NCBI GenBank assembly: GCA_937894675.1
Contig: CALCQO010000043.1
Span: 1-18,400, forward strand
Direction: 5' to 3'
Source: an uncultured Clostridia bacterium
GTDB lineage: Bacteria > Bacillota > Clostridia > Christensenellales > Aristaeellaceae
DNA length: 18,400 nucleotides
The notes beneath the pieces were generated by a model. That model searched no databases, was not told the origin of the DNA, and was given only the letters and a program-made list of their open reading frames with translations. This document shows positions 1 through 7,802 of the stretch, one piece after another. Within the stretch, counting starts at the first letter, position 1. Each line of letters starts with the position of its first letter. The translations under genes and the position numbers were made by a program.

Positions 1-31
1 CTGTCGTTTGTTCGCTTCTCTTCTCTGTATC

Positions 32-102
32 GTTTTCAAGGTTCCCGACCCTCTTTGCGAAGGGTGCCTGAATAGATTATCACACCAATCAGACACTGTC
101 AA
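32..102 (-). promoter_or_regulatory. Probable rRNA operon promoter and boxA leader, reading leftward off the window
   Basis: Read on the minus strand, TTGACA (97-102) is followed after 15 bp by GATAAT (76-81), which has an upstream TG as in extended -10 sites. The transcript would start near 69. It would first make a hairpin (ACCCT/AGGGT, 48-65) and then run into AACCTTGAAAAC (32-43). Hairpin followed by a TTGAAAAC box is the boxB-boxA order of Firmicutes rRNA leaders, where NusB and S10 load for antitermination. I infer that a 16S gene starts a short way beyond the left edge. The 15-bp spacer is short, and no rRNA sequence is visible here to confirm it. The rest of 1-207 shows no gene. Confidence 0.5.
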
Positions 103-207
103 GCACATTTTGAAAAGAATATTCCCATAAATACGCACCTGAAATGGCAGGAACGGCGCAAAATCCACCATCATTTGCAAAAGCGATAAAATTATGCTAC
201 CCTATCC

Positions 208-237
208 TTGACTTTAGGTTAAATTAATACCTACTAT
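208..237 (+). promoter_or_regulatory. Promoter of the L25/Ctc gene
   Basis: TTGACT (208-213) and TACTAT (232-237) are separated by 18 bp and lie 26 bp upstream of the L25 start. An AGGT/ACCT inverted repeat with an AATT centre (216-232) lies between them and could be an operator, but this is weak. In Bacillus the ctc gene is under the stress sigma factor; this promoter looks like an ordinary housekeeping one. Confidence 0.5.
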
Positions 238-262
238 TCTACTCGAGAAAGGAAGATAACAG

Positions 263-892
263 ATGACAACCTTGAAAGTTTTAATAAAAGAAAGCATGAA
301 CAAAAGCGGCAACAACCGTTTGCGCCGGGAGGGATATCTGCCGGGATCCATCTCCACCAAGGGAGAGGAGTCCGTCAGCGTCGCCGTGCGCAGGGATGAC
401 CTTCGCCGGGCGATCGCGGACAGCGGCATGTCCGCCGTACTCAAACTGGAAGATGATAAAGGGACCGCCTACCACGCCATGATCGGGGACATCCAGACCG
501 CTCCCCTGACCCAAGCCCCCCTGCACGTGGACTTCAAGCGCGTGTTCATGACGGAAGAAACCCGCATCAACGTCGCGATTCAGCCCACCAACCGCGAGCC
601 CCTAGATATTGAGCGGCTCGAGTTCCTGCAGCATCTGGATCAGCTATCCGTCCGCGGGCTGCCCGGGGACATCCCCAACGTGATTGAAGTGGACATCGGC
701 AACATGAAAGCAGGCGACAACCTGTATGTGGCGGACATCCCGCTTCCGGACAAGATTTCCACCGATACTGAGGGCGACCGTCTGGTCTTTACCGTCAGCA
801 TGCCCAGGGTGTACACGGAAACTGAGACCGGCGAGGCAGCCGAGACGCCAGCCGCCGAGGAAACCCCGGCCGCCGAGGATACCCAGGAGTAA
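263..892 (+). CDS. rplY: 50S ribosomal protein L25 / general stress protein Ctc
   Basis: The 209-residue protein binds 5S rRNA in the large ribosomal subunit. It has the two-domain form of the Ctc/TL5 family: an N-terminal L25 beta-barrel (about residues 3-90, with the basic RNA-contacting stretch NKSGNNRLRREGYLPG near residues 13-28) and a C-terminal TL5-type domain (about 95-185, including LPGDIPNVIEVDI). A low-complexity acidic tail of Glu, Ala, Pro and Thr follows from about residue 187; such tails are common in this family. The ATG at 263 has a ribosome site AAAGGA about 9-10 bases upstream. It is a single-gene transcript between its own promoter and the terminator at 923-947, and it lies back to back with the putative rRNA leader. 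Recognition is confident from overall sequence. Confidence 0.95.
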   Translation: MTTLKVLIKESMNKSGNNRLRREGYLPGSISTKGEESVSVAVRRDDLRRAIADSGMSAVLKLEDDKGTAYHAMIGDIQTAPLTQAPLHVDFKRVFMTEETRINVAIQPTNREPLDIERLEFLQHLDQLSVRGLPGDIPNVIEVDIGNMKAGDNLYVADIPLPDKISTDTEGDRLVFTVSMPRVYTETETGEAAETPAAEETPAAEDTQE

Positions 893-922
893 GTCTCTCT
901 TCTGTGTTAAACCAACCCGTAT

Positions 923-947
923 GCCGCAGGTCTATCCTGCGGCTTTT
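923..947 (+). terminator. Rho-independent terminator of the L25 gene
   Basis: A perfect 8-bp stem (GCCGCAGG, 923-930, with CCTGCGGC, 936-943) and a 5-base loop are followed by TTTT and further A/T bases. It lies 30 bases after the L25 stop codon. Confidence 0.9.
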
Positions 948-984
948 ATAATAGGAACAAAAACACAATCAAGCCTGGATTGGA

Positions 985-1013
985 TGGACAAACATGTATG
1001 AATATTCTATAAT
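985..1013 (+). promoter_or_regulatory. Promoter of the oxidoreductase-epimerase-asd-dapA-dapB operon
   Basis: TGGACA (985-990), a 17-bp spacer and a perfect TATAAT (1008-1013) predict transcription from about 1020. This settles the start of the next gene: an in-frame ATG at 994 lies inside the promoter and cannot be used on this transcript, so translation begins at 1045. Confidence 0.8.
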
Positions 1014-1044
1014 GGCGGGGAATATTGACAGGGGGTATCATCGT

Positions 1045-2118
1045 ATGAGAATCAAAGCCGGCATCATCGGCTGCGGCGGTATTGCCAACGGGAAGCATAT
1101 GCCATCCATCAAAGCGACAGGCGAAATCGACCTGGTTGCTTTTTGCGACATTATCAAGGAACGCGCCGATAAAGCGGCGCTGGAATACGGCGCCAGCGGC
1201 GCCAAGGTCTTTACCGACTATAAAGAACTGCTGGAATTGGACCTGGATGCCGTATACGTATGCACCCCAAACCGCAGCCACTCCTTCATCACGGTGGACG
1301 CGCTGCACAGCGGCAAGCATGTTATGTGCGAGAAGCCCATGGCTATCAACGCTACGGAAGCAAAGAAGATGCTGGATGCCGCTATAGAAACGGGCAAAGT
1401 GCTGACCATCGGGTACCAGAACCGGTTCCGCCCCGACAGCCAGTATCTGAAAAAAGCCTGCAAGCAGGGGGATTTGGGCGACATTTATTTTGCCAAAGCC
1501 AACGCCATCCGCCGCCGCGCCGTACCCACCTGGGGCGTTTTTCTCAACGAGTATGAGCAGGGCGGCGGCCCGCTGATTGACATCGGCACCCACGCCCTGG
1601 ATCTTACCTTATGGATGATGGAGAACTACCAGCCCAAATATGTAGTAGGAGCCACCTATCATAAACTGAACAATGATACCGAAACAGGCAACGCCTGGGG
1701 TGACTGGGACAGGGAACAGTTCACCGTGGAGGACAGCGCTTTTGGTTTTATTATGATGAAGAACGGCGCTTCCATCATGCTCAGCAGTTCCTGGGCGCTG
1801 AACACCCTGGAGGTGGAGGAAGCCGCCACCGTCTTGTCCGGCACCAAAGGCGGCGCCGACATGCATGACGGGCTTCGCATCAACGGAGTGAAATTCGGGC
1901 GCCAGTATGTGGAGAAGCCTGACCTGGTCGCCAACAGCGTCGATTATTACCGAGGCAGCGACGAAAAGCCCCAGGTGCTGGAGCAGCGCGCTTTTATCCG
2001 GGCCCTGCGGGGGGAGGGGAAGCCTGTCGTGCTGCCGGAGGAAGCCCTGATGGTAACCCAAATCCTGGACGCGGTGTATGAATCCTCCAGAACAGGAAAA
2101 CCCGTCTATTTCGACTGA
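1045..2118 (+). CDS. Gfo/Idh/MocA family NAD(P)-dependent oxidoreductase
   Basis: This 357-residue soluble dehydrogenase probably oxidises a hydroxyl of a sugar, inositol or similar polyol; the substrate cannot be read from sequence. An N-terminal Rossmann fold has the dinucleotide motif GIIGCGGIA (residues 6-14) and the family signature EKP at 96-98, whose lysine is catalytic. The C-terminal alpha/beta domain carries DIGTHALD (179-186), with the Asp and His expected in the active site. I start it at ATG 1045, with AGGGGG 9 bases upstream, because an earlier in-frame ATG at 994 overlaps the promoter. It is first in an operon, 16 bases before an isomerase/epimerase, a pairing typical of sugar or inositol catabolism. 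The downstream genes, however, belong to lysine synthesis. Confidence 0.9.
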   Translation: MRIKAGIIGCGGIANGKHMPSIKATGEIDLVAFCDIIKERADKAALEYGASGAKVFTDYKELLELDLDAVYVCTPNRSHSFITVDALHSGKHVMCEKPMAINATEAKKMLDAAIETGKVLTIGYQNRFRPDSQYLKKACKQGDLGDIYFAKANAIRRRAVPTWGVFLNEYEQGGGPLIDIGTHALDLTLWMMENYQPKYVVGATYHKLNNDTETGNAWGDWDREQFTVEDSAFGFIMMKNGASIMLSSSWALNTLEVEEAATVLSGTKGGADMHDGLRINGVKFGRQYVEKPDLVANSVDYYRGSDEKPQVLEQRAFIRALRGEGKPVVLPEEALMVTQILDAVYESSRTGKPVYFD

Positions 2119-2134
2119 GAAAAGGGGAAAAACA

Positions 2135-2950
2135 ATGAGCAAACTGAAAGTCGCGTATCAGCTGTATTCCGCCAGGGATGACGTGGAAAAGGGCATGCTG
2201 CCGGTGCTGAAAAAACTGGCGAAGATGGGCTATGACGGGGTGGAATTTGCCGGATTTTTCGGCCACTCCGCCAAAGAAATCAACGAGATGCTGGCTGAAA
2301 CCAAATTGAAGGCGGCCTCCAGCCATGTACCGGTGGCAGAGATGAAAAAGGATTTGGACGGCGTGATTGCCTTCCATAAAAAGATAGGCTGCAAGCATAT
2401 CGCCGTGCCCTATCTGGAGGAGGCCTACCGGCCGGGGCAGCCCGGATTTGCCGACATGATTCGCTTTCTGTTTGAAGCGGGCAGGAAATGCTGCCGGCAG
2501 GGAATCAAACTGCTCTATCACAACCACGACTTTGAGTTTGTCAAGGTTTCTGGCATGTACGGGCTGGACTTCATGTATGCTTCCCTTCCGGAAAAATACC
2601 TGCAGACAGAGATTGACACCTGCTGGGTAAAGTACGCCGGGGTAGACCCTGTGAGCTATGTTAAGCAATACAAAGGCCGCGCACCTGTATTGCACCTGAA
2701 GGATTACAACGGCGTCCACAGCGATACCGCGCCCTACGCCCTGATCGGGCTGGATGATACCCAGGCATCGACAGAATCCACCTTTGCCTTCCGCCCCTTC
2801 GGACACGGCGTGCAGGATGTGAAGGCCTTGCTGAAAGCCGGGCAGGAAGCCAAAGTGCAATGGTTTGTGGTGGAGCAGGACGAGTCCAAGGACATGCCCG
2901 CCCTGAAGGCGGCGGAGCTCAGCCTGCGGTCCATCCGGGAAAATTCTTAA
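2135..2950 (+). CDS. Sugar phosphate isomerase/epimerase (xylose isomerase-like TIM barrel)
   Basis: The 271-residue protein belongs to the AP_endonuc_2/xylose-isomerase-like TIM-barrel superfamily, which includes inosose dehydratase IolE and ketose 3-epimerases. The likely metal-site residues are visible in the family order: HNHDFEF (129-135), EID (159-161), His187 in LHLKD, and Glu247 in VVEQDE. The expected role is isomerisation, epimerisation or dehydration of a sugar or polyol made or used by the preceding oxidoreductase. The exact substrate is unknown. ATG 2135 is chosen over an in-frame ATG at 2078 because the latter lies inside the upstream gene, while AAGGGG sits 7 bases before 2135. 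No signal peptide is seen, so it is cytoplasmic. It is 15 bases from asd. Confidence 0.87.
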   Translation: MSKLKVAYQLYSARDDVEKGMLPVLKKLAKMGYDGVEFAGFFGHSAKEINEMLAETKLKAASSHVPVAEMKKDLDGVIAFHKKIGCKHIAVPYLEEAYRPGQPGFADMIRFLFEAGRKCCRQGIKLLYHNHDFEFVKVSGMYGLDFMYASLPEKYLQTEIDTCWVKYAGVDPVSYVKQYKGRAPVLHLKDYNGVHSDTAPYALIGLDDTQASTESTFAFRPFGHGVQDVKALLKAGQEAKVQWFVVEQDESKDMPALKAAELSLRSIRENS

Positions 2951-2965
2951 AAGGCGGATATATAC

Positions 2966-4057
2966 ATGAATAAATGGCGTGTTGGCATCATCGGCGCTAC
3001 CGGCATGGTAGGCCAGCGTTTTATCGGTTTGCTGCATCAGCATCCCTGGTTTGACATCACCGTTCTTGCCGCCAGCGGCAGAAGCGCCGGCATACGCTAT
3101 GAGGAAGCGCTGGCAAGCCGCTGGGCGATGCCCTTTTCCCTGCCCCAAAGCGTCAAGGATGTGGTGGTGATGGACGCTTCGGATATCAGCAGCATCAAAC
3201 CTTTGGTGGATTTTGTTTTCTGCGCTGTTTCCATGACCAAGGCGGAAACGCGGGCTTTGGAAGAAGCCTACGCCAAGGCGGACATCCCCGTTGTCAGCAA
3301 CAACAGCGCCTGCCGGATGGTGCCGGATGTGCCCATGGTGATCCCGGAAATCAATGCTTCCCATCTGGATATCCTGGAACAGCAGAAAAAGCGTTTGGGC
3401 AGCAATAAGGGATTCATCGTGGTGAAACCCAACTGCTCGATCCAAAGCTATGTACCCGCACTGACACCTTTGCTTTCCTTTGGCATCAAGCAAATTAGCG
3501 TCTGCACCTACCAGGCGGTCAGCGGCGCGGGAAAAACATTGGAAACCTGGCCGGAGATGCAGGACAATGTTATCCCCTATATCGGCGGGGAGGAGGAGAA
3601 GAGCGAGCAGGAGCCGCTGAAGGTTTGGGGCAATGTTTCCAAAGACGGCCTGAGCATCGAGCACGCCCAAACACCCGTCATCAGCGCCCAGTGCCTGCGT
3701 GTGCCTGTATCCGACGGGCATATGGCTGCCGTCAGCGTCAAGTTTGAGAGAAAACCAACCATAGACGAAATGAAAAAACTTTGGCAAAGCATGGAAACAG
3801 AGCCCCAAAGGCTGAAACTGCCCTCCGCGCCTGCGCCTTTCCTACAGTATTTTGAAGAGGACAACCGTCCTCAAACCAAACTGGACAGGGACATGGCGGG
3901 CGGCATGGGCATCAGCATCGGGCGCCTGCGGGAGGACAGCATTTTTGACTACCGCTTTGTCTGCCTTTCCCACAACACATTGCGGGGCGCGGCCGGCGGC
4001 GGTCTGCTGACAGCCGAGCTGCTTTGCGCCAAGGGATTGATTCCAAAGGGGGAGTAA
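2966..4057 (+). CDS. asd: Aspartate-semialdehyde dehydrogenase (archaeal/fungal-type subfamily)
   Basis: The enzyme reduces aspartyl-4-phosphate to aspartate semialdehyde with NADPH, the branch point to lysine/diaminopimelate and threonine. The 363-residue protein opens with the NADP motif GATGMVGQRF (10-19) followed by HPWF and LAASGRSAG, wording I associate with the archaeal/fungal subfamily rather than the classical enterobacterial one. The catalytic cysteine is Cys157 in KPNCSIQ. Arg245 and His252 in LRVPVSDGH match the substrate-binding Arg and general-base His. The ATG has AAAGGCGG about 8 bases upstream, overlapping the previous stop. It is followed almost directly by dapA and dapB, which fixes its pathway. 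The subfamily call is from memory and less certain than the enzyme call. Confidence 0.95.
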   Translation: MNKWRVGIIGATGMVGQRFIGLLHQHPWFDITVLAASGRSAGIRYEEALASRWAMPFSLPQSVKDVVVMDASDISSIKPLVDFVFCAVSMTKAETRALEEAYAKADIPVVSNNSACRMVPDVPMVIPEINASHLDILEQQKKRLGSNKGFIVVKPNCSIQSYVPALTPLLSFGIKQISVCTYQAVSGAGKTLETWPEMQDNVIPYIGGEEEKSEQEPLKVWGNVSKDGLSIEHAQTPVISAQCLRVPVSDGHMAAVSVKFERKPTIDEMKKLWQSMETEPQRLKLPSAPAPFLQYFEEDNRPQTKLDRDMAGGMGISIGRLREDSIFDYRFVCLSHNTLRGAAGGGLLTAELLCAKGLIPKGE

Positions 4058-4060
4058 TTT

Positions 4061-4948
4061 GTGAAGAAGGTTCTTTTTCGCGGCTGCGCCACCGCGCTGG
4101 CCACGCCTTTTACCAACAGCGGGATTGATGAGCAGGCGCTGCGCAAACTGGTGAACTACCAGATAGACAACGGGGTCGCTGCCTTGATTGCCTGCGGCAC
4201 AACAGGCGAGCCCTCCACCATGACCCAGGAGGAATGGGCGGAAACCATTCAAATCGTTGTGGATGAAACCAAAAAGCGGGTACCTGTTGTCGCGGGCACC
4301 GGCGGCAACAACACAGCGGAGGTAATTCACCTCGCCGCATTGGCCGAAAAGCTTGGCGCCCAGGCGCAGCTGTGCGTTACCCCATATTACAACAAGACAA
4401 CCCAGCAGGGGCTGATTGCCCACTATACCGCCATCGCCGATAACAGCAACTTGCCGGTGATTATCTACAATGTCCCGTCCCGCACGGGGCTGAGCATCGC
4501 GCCGGAAACGGTAGGGGCATTAAGCCATCATGACAACATCATCGCCGTGAAGGAAGCGTCGGCGGATATGATCAAGCTTGGCGACATGATCCGCCTGAGC
4601 GAAGGGCGCCTGGCCTTCTATTCAGGTACGGATGAGGTGGTGGTGCCCCTGATGAGCCTGGGCGGCCTGGGGGTTATCTCGGTTATCAGCAACGCGGCGC
4701 CCGCGCTGACCGTCCAGATGACGGAAGCCATGCTGCGGGGGGACACGCAGAAAGCCGCGGAACTGCAGCTGAAGCTGCTGCCCCTCACCCATGCGCTGTT
4801 TAGCGAAGTAAACCCCATCCCCCTCAAGGCGGCGATGCATATGATGGGCATATGCGAAAACCAGGTCCGCCTTCCTCTGGTGCCCCTTGGCGAAAGCAAT
4901 GCCAGAGTATTGGAGAAGGAATTGAAAGCGCTGGGGCTGTTGGCATGA
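4061..4948 (+). CDS. dapA: 4-hydroxy-tetrahydrodipicolinate synthase
   Basis: DapA condenses pyruvate with aspartate semialdehyde in the first committed step to diaminopimelate and lysine. This 295-residue TIM-barrel lyase has the standard residues: CGTTGE (45-50, pyruvate-binding threonines), YNVPSRTG (136-143, catalytic Tyr136 and substrate-binding Arg141) and Lys164 in AVKEAS, which forms the Schiff base with pyruvate. The start is GTG 4061, preceded by GGGGGAG (4048-4054), which overlaps the asd stop; the sequence from there (MKKVLFRGCATALATPF) matches the family N-terminus. Only 3 bases separate it from asd, and its stop overlaps the dapB start. Length is normal and no residue is missing. 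Confidence 0.97.
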   Translation: MKKVLFRGCATALATPFTNSGIDEQALRKLVNYQIDNGVAALIACGTTGEPSTMTQEEWAETIQIVVDETKKRVPVVAGTGGNNTAEVIHLAALAEKLGAQAQLCVTPYYNKTTQQGLIAHYTAIADNSNLPVIIYNVPSRTGLSIAPETVGALSHHDNIIAVKEASADMIKLGDMIRLSEGRLAFYSGTDEVVVPLMSLGGLGVISVISNAAPALTVQMTEAMLRGDTQKAAELQLKLLPLTHALFSEVNPIPLKAAMHMMGICENQVRLPLVPLGESNARVLEKELKALGLLA

Positions 4949-5694
4949 AAAAGCTGATTTTATCCGGCGCCTGCGGCCGCATGGGCCGCAACATCGCTGA
5001 AATGGCGGGGGCGTATGGTTTTGAAATCGCCGCGGGCGTTGACCCCCAGGGCAAAGCCTACGCGGACTTTCCAGTGTATCCTTCTTATAGAGAGATCACA
5101 GAGGAAGCCCAAGTATTGATTGATTTTTCCCTGCCCTCCGCCCTTCCCCTGCTGGCGGAGTACGCGGCGCGCCATCACTTGCCCGCTGTGCTGTGCACCA
5201 CTGGGTACAGCCAGGTGGATGAGCAGCAGGTATTGGCTTTGTCCAGGCAGGTGCCTGTGTTCCGAAGCACGAACATGTCCATGGGCGTGCATGTTTTGAA
5301 AACCCTCGCCGCACAGGCGAAAAAACTGCTGCCCGGCTTTGATATCGAAATCGTGGAGAAGCACCATAACCAGAAGGTGGATGCCCCCAGCGGGACTGCA
5401 TTGCAGCTGCTCGACGCCCTGCGCGGCGAGGATACCATTGCGCAGTATGGCCGCTCTCCCGAAAGCGGCAAACGCAAGTCCGAGGAAATCGGCTTGCACG
5501 CGGTGCGGGGCGGCACCGTCGCCGGGGAACACGAGGTGGGCTTTTACGGCAGCAATGAAGTGCTGACCATTACCCACAGCGCGCAAAACCGTGCCATATT
5601 CGCGGCGGGCGCTCTACGCGCAGCTGGTTTTCTCCTTGATAAACCCAGCGGTTTTTATACCATGGACGACTACATGGCCCAATTGAACCAGTAA
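4945..5694 (+). CDS. dapB: 4-hydroxy-tetrahydrodipicolinate reductase
   Basis: DapB reduces the DapA product to tetrahydrodipicolinate with NAD(P)H. The 249-residue protein starts with the Rossmann motif GACGRMG (8-14) and carries the DapB signature EKHHNQKVDAPSGTA (138-152), in which His140/His141 and Lys144 are the catalytic set. I place the start at ATG 4945, overlapping the dapA stop as ATGA; this gives the family N-terminus MKKLILSG. An in-frame upstream extension to 4852 lies wholly inside dapA and is not credible. No strong ribosome site is visible, so translational coupling to dapA is likely. It is the last gene of the operon. Confidence 0.96.
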   Translation: MKKLILSGACGRMGRNIAEMAGAYGFEIAAGVDPQGKAYADFPVYPSYREITEEAQVLIDFSLPSALPLLAEYAARHHLPAVLCTTGYSQVDEQQVLALSRQVPVFRSTNMSMGVHVLKTLAAQAKKLLPGFDIEIVEKHHNQKVDAPSGTALQLLDALRGEDTIAQYGRSPESGKRKSEEIGLHAVRGGTVAGEHEVGFYGSNEVLTITHSAQNRAIFAAGALRAAGFLLDKPSGFYTMDDYMAQLNQ

Positions 5695-5704
5695 AACAAC
5701 CCGC

Positions 5705-5731
5705 GGTGGATTCCTTTTCAAGGCATCCATC
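5705..5731 (+). terminator. Hairpin after dapB without a U-tract, overlapping the next promoter
   Basis: GGTGGAT (5705-5711) pairs with ATCCATC (5725-5731), allowing one G-U. A single mismatch separates this from an inner CCTT/AAGG pair closing a 3-base loop. No run of T follows. The right half contains the -35 region of the next promoter. It may slow or end dapB transcripts, but it is not a canonical terminator. Confidence 0.4.
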
Positions 5732-5743
5732 GTGTGCTATAAT
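5715..5743 (+). promoter_or_regulatory. Promoter of tmcAL-fumarase-dacF unit
   Basis: TTTTCA (5715-5720), a 17-bp spacer and a perfect TATAAT (5738-5743) with an extended-10 TG (5735-5736). Transcription would begin near 5750. It overlaps the right arm of the dapB hairpin. Confidence 0.7.
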
Positions 5744-5776
5744 GAGCCTATGGAAACCGGAAATAATGGAAACGGC

Positions 5777-6922
5777 ATGCGCGTGTGCGGCATTATCGCC
5801 GAATATGATCCATTTCACAATGGGCATGCCTGGCAGATATCCAGGGTAAAACAAACACTGCGCGCGGACTATATCGTTTGCGTTATTTCCTGTGGCTTTT
5901 CCCAGCGCGGATCAGCGGCTTTCTTTTCCACCCACACCCGCGCCCGCATGGCCTTATCAGCCGGCGCGGATCTGGTGCTGGGTATGCCGTATGCCTTCGG
6001 CACAGCCCAAGCGAACCGGTTTGCCATGGGCGGCGTGGGCATTCTGCACCAATTGCAGGTGATTACCCACCTGTGCTTCGGGGTGGAGGAGCAGTCCCTT
6101 CCCCTGCTTTCCCAGGCAGCGGACGCGGATCCCCTACTGACTGGCAAATTGAAGGAAGGCAAATCTCTGGCGCGCTCCCTGGGAGAGGCGTTGTCGGAGG
6201 CATTACCGGGCACTTCCCCCGCGGTGTTCAAAGCGCCCAACTTCATTTTAGGGGTGTGTTATCTGCAAGCGCTGAGCAGCTTGCACAGCGCTATCCAGCC
6301 CTGGCCTGTGCCCCGGCAGGGCAGCTACCATGCTTCGGGGATACAGCCCCTCCCCTCCGCTACCGCGGTGCGCGGCGCCCTGAGCCGGGGAGACTGGGCC
6401 GGGGTGGAGGCTTCTGTGCCCGCAACCACCCTCGCCATCATCCGGGAAGCGGCCATGAAAGGGCTGCTCCACAAAGAGGACGCGCTGGATTCGCTGCTGC
6501 TGGGTCAATTGATGACAATTTCGCCCGGGCAGATGCGGGACACGCCGGAAATCAGCGAAGGGCTGGAGAACCGGATACTCGCCTGTTCCAGAAGCGTTTC
6601 CAGCCGGCGGGAGCTGATAGAATGCATCAAGACGAAGCGGTATCCCTACACCCGCATCTCCCGGGCGCTGACCAACCTGATGGTAGGCATCCGCCAGGAT
6701 GACATTCCCCCTGTTCCCCCCTATGCCCGGCTGCTGGGGTTCCGAAGGGACGCGGCCCCGCTGCTCAAGGCCATCGGGCAAAGCGGCCTTCCCCTCATCA
6801 GCCGCCCGGCAAAACACAACGGTACCATGCTTGCCTCGGACATGCTTTCGGAACAGCTCTGGGCCATCGGCGCAGGCTTGTCCCCCGACACAGCATATCG
6901 GGAGCAGGTTATTATACAATAA
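5777..6922 (+). CDS. tmcAL: tRNA(Met) cytidine acetate ligase TmcAL (YlbM family)
   Basis: TmcAL uses ATP and acetate to make N4-acetylcytidine at the wobble position of elongator tRNA-Met. The protein (381 residues from this start) has the family opening GIIAEYDPFHNGH (residues 5-17), whose HNGH is the HIGH-type nucleotidyltransferase motif, and the conserved ISCGFSQRG block that follows. The C-terminal half (KTKRYPYTRISRALTNLM region) is also typical of the family. I choose ATG 5777 because family proteins start a few residues before GII. GTG 5732 lies in the promoter, and ATG 5750 would be at the predicted transcript start, so a leaderless 390-residue form is conceivable. The fumarase genes follow after 21 bases. 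Confidence 0.88.
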   Translation: MRVCGIIAEYDPFHNGHAWQISRVKQTLRADYIVCVISCGFSQRGSAAFFSTHTRARMALSAGADLVLGMPYAFGTAQANRFAMGGVGILHQLQVITHLCFGVEEQSLPLLSQAADADPLLTGKLKEGKSLARSLGEALSEALPGTSPAVFKAPNFILGVCYLQALSSLHSAIQPWPVPRQGSYHASGIQPLPSATAVRGALSRGDWAGVEASVPATTLAIIREAAMKGLLHKEDALDSLLLGQLMTISPGQMRDTPEISEGLENRILACSRSVSSRRELIECIKTKRYPYTRISRALTNLMVGIRQDDIPPVPPYARLLGFRRDAAPLLKAIGQSGLPLISRPAKHNGTMLASDMLSEQLWAIGAGLSPDTAYREQVIIQ

Positions 6923-6943
6923 AGATAGAAAGGCGTGAACACA

Positions 6944-7789
6944 TTGAGAACCGTAACAGCCAACCAAATCACGGAAACCGTGAAGAATCTCTTCCTGGAT
7001 GCCAATCGATACATTGGCAAGGATGTTACCGACAAGTTTCTGCAGTACCAGGCTCTGGAGGCATCCCCCGTGGGCCGTACTGTACTGGATCAGCTGCTGG
7101 AGAATAACAGGATTGCCGCCGATGACAAGGTGCCCATCTGCCAGGACACCGGCATGTGCGTCGTCTTTGTCGATCTGGGGCAGGATGTCCACATCACCGA
7201 AGGCGACTTTGAAAGCGCCATCAACGAAGGGGTGCGCCAGGCGTACGAGCAGGGTTATTTCCGCAAGTCCGTGGTGGGCGAGCCCCTGTTCCGCCGCACC
7301 AACACCAAGGACAACACCCCCGCGGTGATCCATACCCGCATCGTGCCCGGCGACAAGGTGCACATCATGGTTACCGCCAAAGGCTTTGGCAGCGAGAACA
7401 TGAGCGCGCTGAAGATGCTGGTGCCGGCGGACGGCATTGAAGGCGTCAAGAAATTCGTGCTGGAAACGGTGAAGAACGCGGGCCCCAACCCCTGCCCGCC
7501 CATCATTCTGGGCATCGGCATCGGCGGCACCTTTGAGCAGGCAGCCCTGCTCGCCAAGCGCTGCACCACCCGCCCCCTGGATCAGGATAACCCCGATCCC
7601 CGATACGCGGAGCTGGAGAAAGAGCTGCTGGAAAAAATCAACGGTCTGGGCATCGGACCCGCGGGTATCGGCGGCAACACCACGGCGCTGAAAGTCAGCA
7701 TTGACTATACAGCCACCCATATCGCCGGCCTGCCTGTCGCCGTCAACATCTGCTGCCATGCCGCGCGCCACGCCGAACGCACGATTTGA
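6944..7789 (+). CDS. fumA: Fumarate hydratase class I, alpha subunit (or tartrate dehydratase alpha)
   Basis: This is the N-terminal half of a two-subunit, iron-sulphur class I fumarase, which interconverts fumarate and malate. In the 281 residues, three cysteines sit in the contexts expected for the [4Fe-4S] ligands: Cys66 in PICQDTGM, Cys184 in GPNPCPP and Cys270/271 in NICCHAARH. GIGIGGTFEQA (190-200) is also family-typical. The start is probably TTG 6944, giving MRTVTANQITETV, which fits family N-termini, with AAAGG 10 bases upstream. GTG 6935 is in frame but only one base from AAAGG. Sequence alone does not separate fumarase from L-tartrate dehydratase; without tartrate genes nearby, fumarase is more likely. 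The beta subunit follows after 13 bases. Confidence 0.9.
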   Translation: MRTVTANQITETVKNLFLDANRYIGKDVTDKFLQYQALEASPVGRTVLDQLLENNRIAADDKVPICQDTGMCVVFVDLGQDVHITEGDFESAINEGVRQAYEQGYFRKSVVGEPLFRRTNTKDNTPAVIHTRIVPGDKVHIMVTAKGFGSENMSALKMLVPADGIEGVKKFVLETVKNAGPNPCPPIILGIGIGGTFEQAALLAKRCTTRPLDQDNPDPRYAELEKELLEKINGLGIGPAGIGGNTTALKVSIDYTATHIAGLPVAVNICCHAARHAERTI

Positions 7790-7802
7790 AGGGAGATTGA
7801 AC

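Noticed and set aside
1994..3808. 604-codon open frame on the minus strand
   Set aside because: It lies antisense to the epimerase and asd genes, which have full family motifs. Its translation is low in recognisable domains and looks like a GC-rich shadow.
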